Source of the DNA: Turbatrix aceti
Taxonomy: Eukaryota; Nematoda; Chromadorea; Rhabditida; Panagrolaimidae
DNA length: 64,000 nucleotides
Direction: 5' to 3'
Assembly (NCBI GenBank): GCA_963969345.1
Contig: OZ017767.1
Span: forward strand, 10,422,471-10,486,470
Below, one piece after another: positions 55,673-64,000 of this stretch. The notes under the pieces were generated by a model that saw only the letters and a program-made list of their open reading frames with translations, had not been told where the DNA came from and did no database searches. The position numbers and the translations under genes are program-made. Numbering within the stretch: the first letter of the stretch is position 1; each line of letters opens with the position of its first letter.

Positions 55673-55954
55673 TGTTGAAGGATGCAAGAGCCGAGCAGGT
55701 ACACTGTAATCGACGAACAACAGTCGGCAGGAACAAAAATCGGAAAACTTAATGGCGTTTCTGTTCACAGGCGCGTAAACATTCTTTTCAATCAAACTGT
55801 CCTTTTTTTTTCTCTCTTTTTATTCCAACAATGAGCAGAACAGCCGTCCCAACTAGTTTTAAGAGCAGGAGGTGAACAGAAGAATAACAGGCGCCACACT
55901 CAGGTACTCGCTAAACCAATAAGGCTCGAAAAGAAAAGAGAAAAAGGGGCAACA
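55673..55954 (+). mobile_element. Alternative candidate LTR directly before gag, 282 bp
   Basis: Starts TGTTGAAGG and ends GGGGCAACA, so the last five bases mirror the first five. ATTGGTGGAACGCAATGAG follows at once, parallel to the ATTGGTG that follows the LTR end at 49,549. No strong TATA inside, although TATATAAAG lies just downstream at 56,036. Either this or the 53,698 block is the 5' LTR of the downstream element. Confidence 0.4.
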
Positions 55955-56072
55955 ATTGGTGGAACGCAATGAGTTCCGACCTTCCAATGAAAAGAAAAAT
56001 GGGGCGGGCGTAACTAATCTTTTCCAGGCAGGGCAGTATATAAAGGCAACGTTGGCAACCCAAGGCACGTTC

Positions 56073-59000
56073 ATGTCACAGAGGGAACTCCGATCCCTCC
56101 AAGAAACCGCCGGACCGCCACCAAATCCAGACTCAACACGCAGTCAAAGAAATCTACGACGCCAGCTCTCATCGGCAACCCCTACGCCAACAAGCTTAAC
56201 GCCGACCCGCTCCACACAATCGAGCGTCCCACCGACAAGCTCCGCAATGGCACTCGACCCTCACCTCAAAATCGCAATGTCCTTAAGCCAATTCCCGGTT
56301 CTTACCGGAGCGGACGGCGAGGACATTATAGAATTTTTCAACAAGTTCAACGCCACAGCAACGGCACTCGCGGTGGACCACAACATGTGCTTGAAGATCC
56401 TGGAGCAGCGACTGTCAAACGGGCCACGAGAAGCCTTCAAGAAGATCTCGGCGAGAGACCAGGATAACGAGACCCCCGCGGTATACTGGGAGCGAGTCGT
56501 CACCGAGCTCGCCCAAAACATTGCCGGTCCAGAAAACAAGTCCCTGGCACTCAACAACCTCATGGCTCGAAGAAAGAAGAATGAGGAGTCCATGGACAAG
56601 CTGGCCAGGGACATTCGCCAACTCACCGGCAGGGCATACCCGGTTCCCGACTTCAACGACGAAACCAGACAAAGGGTTGCGATACAGGCCTTCATAACAG
56701 CCTTACCCACGAACATCAGGGAACACCTCACGCGTGGCCAGGAACCAACTACACTTGCGGAGGCAGTAACCAGGGCACAACAAGAAGAGTCTTTGCAAAA
56801 AGCAATGGCTCGCGAAGCCGTGGTAAGTTCGTTGGCTAACGATTTGCAGGATCTGACAGTCAACGCGGTAGCCAGCCCCCGATACAACCAAATTTATCCG
56901 ATCAACAACAGGATCGAAGGTTTCGAGGAAGGCTGCCGCGAAGATACCCGCCGCTACCGCGACCCCCGAGGCGAAGATACCCGCCGCTATCGTGACCCCC
57001 GAGACGAAGATACCCGCCGCTATCGTGACCCCCGAGACGAAGATACCCGCCGCTACCGCGACTCCCGAGACGAGGAACCCGCCAGATTCGACTTCCAATC
57101 CCGCCGGTACCCCAACAACTACGCAGGACGCGGCAACTACAGGCCAACACGTGGTGGTCGCGACAACAACAGGCAACCCCGCGGAAACCGATACCGGCAG
57201 CCAAATCGGTACGAAAACCAACAACAGTACCGACCCGACAACCAGGCAGGAGGCACGTATCCACGAGAACAGCAGTGGGCACCCAATGCCCCCCGTGGAG
57301 GCCGTGGAGGCCGTGGAGGCCGCGGCTACAGGTGGGTGACGGCGCCAGCTTATTCGCTCACAATAATAGCTTGTCTGCTCGCAATCACTCTCTGCTCTGT
57401 CTTGCCCCAAGCCTCAGCCCTGCAAATCTGTCCCCGCGAGGCGACAAAATTCCTTTTAAAGCCACCCGCGCTCCAAGATTGCACAGCACCGCCCACAAAC
57501 CAAATAGCAAAAGTGCATGTCCAACTGTTTGTAAAGCGCCGAATAAGCATTCGAATAGAGGCACACAAATGTAAAAGCACAGCGACAACGAGGTGTGGCC
57601 AATTCATCTTTGGGAAACAGGTCACGGCCACACACACGGAGGTCATACAACCGACCACTCCGGACAAGTGTCGAGCCACGATCCAAAACCCAGTGAAAGT
57701 ACAAGAGGCTATGCCCAGCGCAACTTTCGGTTCGGACTGCAAGGCAACAACAACGGTCAGCGTAGAGCGAGGGGAAATTGCCATGTCACCAGAAGGCCAC
57801 ATTTTTTCGAACTTGGCGCAGATCACAAATACCTCAATCGATCGGGGATCTACTTTTGTCGAAAACGAACTTATCATCTGGGAACCACCAAAAGAGGATG
57901 AGAAGTGCCCCTTCGTAGATGCGGGAAAATTCGAGGCGCTGATTGCTTTCACGGCAACAAAAGAATTAGCATCCGCTCAGTTGATAGTACCAAAAATTCA
58001 GGCGGCATTCGGTTTCAAAAACGATACGGGGAAAGCAATACCAAAATGTCTTCCACAAGACGCCTTGTGGTTGACAAACGAGGTAGCTGTTAGGATTGAG
58101 AAAAGGCAAAGCAAGCGTAGCCTGAAGAGCGTAGGCAGAATCGATGAGACAGCAAACTTGCGCCCCCAGCCCCCGAAGCTAAAGTCACCAATCTCCCCGG
58201 ACAAGACAACGAAGAAGGCGACGACCCCAACGACGCCCCCGACGACAACAACAACGAAGCGTACAACGACAACCACGGTAGCCCCGACAACGACAACAAC
58301 GGTAGCAACGACGACAACAACAACGAAGCGTACAACAACAACCACTGCAACATCGACGACGACAACCACTGTAGCACCGACCACGCCGACCCCTACAACA
58401 ACTACAACGACGACTACGGCAACTCCAAGAACCACAACGACGGAAAAGCCGAAAACCACGACGTCGAAGCCACCCACACAGGCTCCGACAACGACGCCCA
58501 AACCGCCTACACCTGCTGGGACAACACTTCCCGTCACCCGAACGGCAGTAACGATGGCCACAAAAGAAAAACTCCGTGAAACACCAAAGAAGGTAATCGA
58601 ATTCGAAGACGTGTTCCAAAACGTCCTACTGCCTCCGAAAGAGCTAGAAAGAAAGGTTCGCGAGTTTAAAAAGAAACCGCACGAAGATCAACAACTATGG
58701 GAGGCCCCACCTGCGAAAACCGCAGAAGAGGAGTTTACAAATACCAGAATCCAATTTGCCATCGAGGAAGAAGAAAAAGTAGTCCATCAGCAATTCGCAG
58801 CGTTATACACCCAAATCTGCGAAATAGCAAATCAGCAGTCAACAATTGTGCGGGCGCTGTGGCAAGTCGACCCTACTGTGGCAGCACGAATTTGGCTCGG
58901 ACGCAGCGATATCGCAGCAAGGTTGGCAGGCCCTTGGCTGGCCATAACTCTTTGTCAAAAAGTGACAATTGAGGCAGTCGGCATCAACCGTCGCTACAAA

Positions 59001-60455
59001 GACCAGTGCATACAAGAAACGCCGGTGGTCGTCAGTAACAGAACATTCTTCGTGAAGGACGGATCAATCGATCTCTCAAGGCACTACACTCCGTCAAAAT
59101 GCGAAAAACACGACGCCCAGCTGACAAAAAACGGAACGTGGCTAACAGACAACCGAAACATCCACGAGGTCCAGCAACACCACTTCCTCATCAAGGAAAC
59201 ACACCCCGTCAATTTCGAGGCTCCGTCAATTTTCGGCAGCGATGTCGCAAACGTGGAGATTGAAACAGATCTGCTCTGGTCACTCCGGAATCGACTACAC
59301 ACGCAAACGGTGATGCTGGATGTCCCGCAAAATAGCACTTTGCAAGACAGTGTCAAGCAATTCATTCAACGAGCAAAAGATGTCACCGTCGGAGAAATCG
59401 AAAAAGTCAAAGGTTTTCTTCCAGAATGGCTCGACTTTTTCAAGGACGCCAAAGTAATCGTCACGGCAATCGCGATAACGATGGTGGCAGCGACAATAAT
59501 GGCAGCAATCTGGTACTTTATCCCGCTGAGGCCACGTCGCTACTCACGAACTCCCGCAGTACCTTTCAACGCGGTGGCTCAGGATGATCAAAAGAGCGAA
59601 AAGAGCGTCCGGATCAGCTTCTTACCGCCAGTCTACAGCGTCAGCCGAGCCAACAACACGCTACCACATGCTGAAGTGTTCATCAACGGACAACCCAAAG
59701 AGGCGCTCATAGACACCGGAGCAGCAGTATCATTCCTGTCGCAGTCCCTCGCCCAAAAGCTGAAACTCAACCCGGAGCCAGTGACTTTCTCAGGCGTAGC
59801 AGCAAACGGCGAAAAAATAGCTTTTGCAGGCGCTGCTGACGTTCGGCTAGGATTTGGGCTAGGAAAAGAGCGTCCCGCTAGGTTTCTCATACTGCAGCAA
59901 GAGTACTCTCCAGCCCCGGTAGTCATTGGCGCGGACATCATCGCAGCGCACAGACTCATCCTCGACCTGGGAAGCAAAGAGGCTAGCGTAAACAACGAAA
60001 CGGTATTCCCCCTTTTCACAGCGGACATTTTCGAGGCAAAAGCTGAAGGACCGATAACGGCCTTTCCGGAGACAAACCAGACGGTTCATCCCGGAGACAA
60101 CTTTGTGTGGCTCACTCCAAATAGAAATCTGCCTGTGGGCATATTTCTAGTTGCAGCGACCACGCAGTTGTTGGCAAATCCGTTTCTCAAAATCGCGGCT
60201 ACCGCAACGGATACAGGCTGTCACCAAAAGATACCGGTCCGTATTCAGAACGTTTCAAACGCGCCAGTAATTCTGTACAAGGGAACGAACGCCGTCACGC
60301 TAGAAGAGCTAAACGAAACGCAAAACTTTGATCCGCCCGAGCTAAAATCCGAGATGGCAGAACTGCCAGAAGCGCAACCTGGCCGGTCGAAACTTTCATT
60401 TCTGAGCAATAACCTTGATCTTGAAAAGGCCACGATGAAGTTCATAAACAAAAAA
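56073..60455 (+). CDS. Gag - Env-like glycoprotein - aspartic protease fusion of an LTR retroelement, truncated
   Basis: One frame, open from 55,956; first ATG at 56073. Order (residues counted from 55,956): a helical capsid-like Gag at ~100-290; four 11-residue repeats of EDTRRYRDPRD at ~328-371; an RG-rich tail (RGGRGGRGGRGY) in place of a zinc knuckle; a hydrophobic signal-like stretch ending in QASA at ~465-487; a Cys-containing ectodomain; a Thr-rich mucin-like region at ~745-868; a second ectodomain with NRT, NGT and NST glycosylation sites; a membrane span at ~1167-1190; and a retropepsin with ALIDTGAAVSFL at ~1252 and VIGADII. Reverse transcriptase, RNase H and integrase are missing because a TIR element begins at 60456; the last 19 codons of the frame to 60515 belong to that element. 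Gag and protease are certain; Env assignment rests on topology. Confidence 0.75.
57332..59638 (+). other. Env-like cassette bounded by in-frame splice-like sites
   Basis: CTACAG|GTGGGT at 57331/57332 is a good donor. TCTACAG| ends at 59638 as a possible acceptor. Both split a serine or arginine codon after two bases, so excision of 2,307 nt (769 codons) would join Gag to protease in frame. The acceptor lacks the T-rich run of host introns. Confidence 0.4.
58200..58480 (+). repeat. ACN/ACA-rich tandem repeat coding for the Thr tract
   Basis: Runs of ACGACAACAACAACGAAGCG and related units encode (T)nKRTTTTT. Long antisense frames here are artefacts of the repeat. Confidence 0.75.
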
Positions 60456-61519
60456 CGGGTCTACTATACTTCAGCCCCCCATCGATTGCAGCAACGCCGC
60501 CTTGGGTTTTTTTAGAGCACAGCCCCCCATAGGAGTTTGATTATCCGTATGGAATAGCCCCCCATCTCATTTTTTGCACGCAGGAGTTTGATTATACATA
60601 CAGAAGGGCCCCCCAGGTGTTTTGGTGTGGAGGTGTTTGAAAATTTGTATGAACTGCTTCCCATAGGAGTTTGATTATCCGTATGGAATAGCCCCCCACT
60701 TCATTTTTTGCACGCAAGCATTTGATTATACATGGGTTTTGGGGGGCTATTGTATAGCTATAACAACCCCCAAATTTGCAATATTTTATCCCTGAATTTT
60801 TGTGTAAAAATTTGTATTCGTTAGACAGTCGTTGTTTTTGTTTCCTCTCTGTCGTCGATGCGGTAAATCCATGAGACTGTACAAAAATTCGTCTGCTGCG
60901 AATGGCCGCTGGGTATGTTTTTTGTGTTTATGGAAATTATGGGGGGCCAATGTAGCGCTACAACAGTCCCCCATTTGATGTGGGGGCCTGTTATAGCGCT
61001 ACAATGGCCCCCCACGTTGTATTTGAGAATATTTCTCTAAAAATGCTTTCTGGGTGGAAAAAAACTATTACGGTATAATTTTTTGTCTTGTAACAAGGCC
61101 TAAAATTATGGGGGGCTGTTGTAGCGCTACAACAGTCCCCCATTTGATGTGGGGGTCTGTTGTAGCGCTACAATGGCCCCCCATTTAATCTGGGGGACTG
61201 TTATAGCGCTACAACAGCCCCCCATATTTGAAAATTTGAATGAAAATAATTTGTATGGGGGGCTGTATTCTAAAATATCCCGCGGGCTTATTTTTCAACG
61301 TGATGGGGGCTCAAAGTATAGTAGCGCCACGGCCGTATGGAACGACCCCCCATTTTCTCCTTAAACACGATTTCCGTATGAAAAAGCCCCCCACAGATGG
61401 GGGGCTCTGTCATACGGATTTCCAAACTCATGTCGTCATTGATTTAAGGTGAAATGGGGGGCCAAAGTCCGAGCATGGGGGGTCAAAAGTCAGTGGGGGG
61501 CTGAAGTATAGTAGACCCG
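60456..61519. mobile_element. 1,064-bp terminal-inverted-repeat element made of GC-rich palindromes
   Basis: Perfect 26-bp terminal inverted repeats at 60456-60481 and 61494-61519 (outer part CGGGTCTACTATACTTCAG, then a C run). No coding frame. Inside are at least six hairpins with a core TGTWGTAGCGCTACAACA enclosed by runs of G and C, and two copies of a 75-bp block starting GGAGTTTGATTATCCGTATG. No clear target duplication. It truncates the retroelement after the protease domain. I do not recognise the family. Confidence 0.8.
60941..61223. repeat. Five tandem hairpins with central AGCGCT
   Basis: Units at about 60,941-60,973, 60,981-61,013, 61,110-61,142, 61,150-61,183 and 61,191-61,223, plus a diverged one at 60,741-60,771. 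Each is a 30-33-bp near-perfect palindrome: a run of five or six G, the core, a run of five or six C. Adjacent units are spaced by only 7-8 bp within two groups. Confidence 0.85.
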
Positions 61520-61645
61520 AATTTTTTGTTTTTCAATTTTGATCCTTGTTTTATCCCAAAATGAATTTGTCAATAAAAAATGATCGATTACAGCCTAAAT
61601 TTCACAAAATAGGGTCATTATACTTTATTGCATAAGTTATGGTAC

Positions 61646-61667
61646 TATTTATACGAGAACGATGCGC
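61646..61667 (+). promoter_or_regulatory. Shared promoter motif, second secreted peptide
   Basis: Same 22-bp block as 35369-35390 with two differences (both A/G or T/C). Confidence 0.6.
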
Positions 61668-61697
61668 GAGAGTCATTCACATCCGTAACTCATCGTA

Positions 61698-62118
61698 ATG
61701 CGCTTCCAACTGATTGTTTTGGTGATCGCTGTTCAATGTTTCTGCTCCGTTGCTCAAAACGATGAATCAGCAACGACCAGCGATGCACTGATCGTGAGTG
61801 CCGTTCCAACCGAAAACGATGGATCAACCCTGGCACCCCTAACAACTTTGCCGAATCTCGAAAGAAATTCAGCAGCTGAGGCTTGGATAAAAACGTTGGC
61901 TGCTGACTTGAAATCAGCAAGCGCCAATCTGACGGAAGGCAAGAAAAATAAATTAATTTTGAGTATTACTTATAAATATTGTTTCAGAATTTATACAAGC
62001 CTGTAACAACTTTATCAACATTTTAAAAAACTCGAAAGTCGGCCAAGAAATGAAGAATACTATCCAGGATGTCGAGAAGTGGTTCAATAATGTAGTCAAC
62101 AAAACAGAAAATATTTGA
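61698..62118 (+). CDS. Small secreted protein with GC-AG intron, 123 aa
   Basis: Exons 61698-61938 and 61988-62118, phase 1. The donor is GAAG|GCAAGA and the acceptor TTGTTTCAG. The signal peptide (MRFQLIVLVIAVQCFCSVAQ) differs at few positions from that of the 35,431 gene. The mature region is longer (about 100 residues): an acidic Ser/Thr-rich stretch, then helical AAEAWIKTLAADLKSASANL, and in exon 2 a single cysteine and VEKWFNNVVNKTENI, echoing the AEDWLENL end of the paralogue. AATAAA is at 62184. The gene sits between two mobile elements. Function unknown. Confidence 0.75.
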
Positions 62119-62487
62119 TCAATGCATATTTTAATATTTTAACTTATTTTAATTTTCAAAAATTTCTGCTGATTTTTAAAATCAATAAATAAATGGTATA
62201 AGGAACGTTCACCATAAGGCGTTTCACCATAGGGCTCTACACCATAGAAATGTTCACCATATGTGCCTTTCGTCATACGGAATACTCCACATACGGTGAA
62301 GGGTCAGACCGGTATGTCATGTGGCACACCCAATGGTTAAGCATAGCACGCGCCGGCTGTCTGGACTATCCTGCTTTCCCTGGTCTTTCACTGGTTTTTC
62401 TTCGTTCAGCGCGCGTCGCACTCATGAAGAGAGATTCTCCCGCTGCCCGAGCGCGCTGGTCGAATTGGTTGCAAAAAAAGGAATCTT
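62119..62487. other. 3' flank with a short CACCATA repeat
   Basis: TTCACCATA or close variants recur at about 62,208, 62,223, 62,238 and 62,252, with a reversed copy near 62,293. No gene seen. The right part (62,380-62,487, GCTGCCCGAGCGCGC) matches the outer part of the foldback family. Confidence 0.5.
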
Positions 62488-64000
62488 TGGCCAAATTTGG
62501 AAATTTTTACTTTTTCAAATTAGATTTGTAATTAGAATAATATTTGAAGCATTTTGATGTGTTTTTCAGAATTGTGGGACAATTTTTGATCAAAATCGAG
62601 TAGGGTACGGTAGAAAAAATCCACGGATCTTTGAAATGCCGATAGAAAGCTGAAAATTTCAGGGTAGACTAAAAACAAAATTTCCTTTCGAATGGCATAC
62701 TCAGTTTTTTGATTGCGTGTCGATAAATGTCCGAAAAAACGGTTTTCTTCGGAAATTTGAAAAATTCGGTACTTTCTAGAACTTTGATCAAAAAATGAGT
62801 ATGCCCAATCGAAAGAGCAATATCTTTTTTATCTACTGTGAAATTTTCAGATACTTACCATATCGCGTGGGCATACGGTAGCGATTCTCCCGAACCATAC
62901 TTGTTCAAACGCCTGAGGCTATGAGGTAGAGCGCTGCAGAACAAAGTGAGATAAAACATCTTGTAAGAAATTTTTCGGCCTACAAAACCGTGTAACTCCG
63001 GAATTTTTATCTATTTTTTTGGCTTCGCAATTTTAATTCGCGCAACATACACTCATTTTTGGTACCAATTTTCCGAAAATTGAAATCGAAAAAGTGGGGT
63101 CTGGGGGAAAAATCGGCATTCGTTCAGTTTGAAAGCAATATTGCTGAAAATTTCAGGATAGGAGTAAAAATGAATTCTAAATGCGGTGATGATATTCATT
63201 TTTTTCAATTTCGACCGAAAAATTCCTAAAAGTTCGAATTTTCGAAAAAAAAGCATTTTTCGGAACTTTTTCGAACCTTTAAAAACAAAATAATAATATT
63301 TTTGAATTCTACAGGGTTTTTTACGTCTGTGTTCAAGATTCATGCTACAACGCTCCAAAACTGTGTCAATGGCGATTTTTCCCCCAGACCCCACTTTTTC
63401 GATTTCAATTTTCGGAAAATTGGTACCAAAAATGAGTGTATGTTGCGCGAATTAAAATTGCGAAGCGAAAAAAATAGGTAAAAATTCGAGAGTTACATCG
63501 GTTTTGTAGGCCGAAAAATTTCTTACAAGATGCTTTATCTCACTTTGTTCTACAGCGCTCTACCTCATAGCCTCAGGCGTTGGAACAAGTAGGGTTCGGG
63601 AGAATCGCTACCGTATGCCCCAGGGATACGGTAAGTCTGTGAAAATTTTACAGTAGATAAAAAAGATATTGCGCTTTCGACTGGTGATATTCATTTTTTG
63701 ATCAAAGTTCTAGAAAGTACCGAATTTTTCAAATTTCCGAAGAAAACCGTTTTTTCGGACATTTATCGACACGCAATCAAAAAACTGAGTATGCCATTCG
63801 AAAGGAAATTTTGTTTTTAGTCTACCCTGAAATTTTCAGCTTTCTATCGGCATTTCAAAGATCCGTGGATTTTTTCTACCGTACCCTACTCGATTTTGAT
63901 CAAAAATTGTCCCACAATTCTGAAAAACACATCAAAATGCTTCAAATATTATTCTAATTACAAATCTAATTTGAAAAAGTAAAAATTTCCAAATTTGGCC
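62488..64000. mobile_element. Foldback element, same family as 43.4 kb, runs past the window end
   Basis: The sequence from 62,488 to about 63,115 recurs inverted from about 63,373 to 64,000, centred near 63,244. It shares GCCTGAGGCTATGAGGTAG, GAACAAAGTGAGATA and GGTACCAATTTT blocks with the 43,435-45,293 element, and a homologous spacer. The true right end is outside the window. Confidence 0.85.

Noticed and set aside
57998..58561. 187-aa minus-strand Val/Gly-rich frame
   Set aside because: Antisense of the ACN repeat that codes the Thr tract.
60951..61223. CRISPR-like reading of the regularly spaced palindromes
   Set aside because: The genome is eukaryotic, spacing is irregular, spacers are only 7-8 bp or about 95 bp, and the block lies inside a terminal-inverted-repeat element.

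Overview
The window is nuclear DNA of a chromadorean nematode that I cannot place to species. The evidence is short AT-rich introns with T-rich 3' ends closing in TTTTCAG, several ATGs directly preceded by such an acceptor (as expected for spliced-leader trans-splicing), two cuticle collagens, and an SK-type and a cys-loop channel with nematode-like sequence. Host coding exons are GC-richer than the flanking introns and spacers.

Bases 1-39,100 are ordinary gene space. In order: a truncated secreted protein (-), an 845-aa zinc-finger-like protein (+), two adjacent SLIRP-like RRM genes (-), cytosolic seryl-tRNA synthetase (+), a 5.5 kb spacer holding a degenerate foldback repeat, an SK potassium channel (+) with a 3.5 kb first intron, a GGPxGxFQ-repeat protein (-), two convergent collagens with overlapping 3' ends, a long spacer with a doubtful small gene, eIF5 (+), an unrecognised basic protein (+), a 49-aa TATA-driven mini-gene (-), a 73-aa secreted peptide with a GC-AG intron (+), and a MOD-1/LGC-50-like cys-loop anion channel (-).

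Bases 39,800-64,000 are mostly mobile DNA. They hold a 1,574-bp TA-flanked foldback element; a 1,859-bp foldback element with a perfect 9-bp target duplication inside a tRNA-Leu-like sequence; a decayed Maverick/Polinton-like element (adenain-like protease, protein-primed family B polymerase split by an LTR fragment, helical and capsid-like remnants); a second protease copy broken before its catalytic cysteine; more foldback fragments; two LTR candidates; and a retroelement whose one long frame runs Gag, then an Env-like glycoprotein, then aspartic protease, before being cut off by a 1,064-bp terminal-inverted-repeat element full of GC-rich palindromes. A paralogue of the secreted GC-AG peptide follows, and the window ends inside another foldback element.

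Three things look most unusual. The Env-like segment sits between Gag and protease and is bounded by phase-matched splice-like sites whose removal would keep frame. The palindrome-array element has no recognisable coding content. Several elements lie in or beside tRNA-like sequences. All product names rest on reading motifs by eye; no database search was possible.
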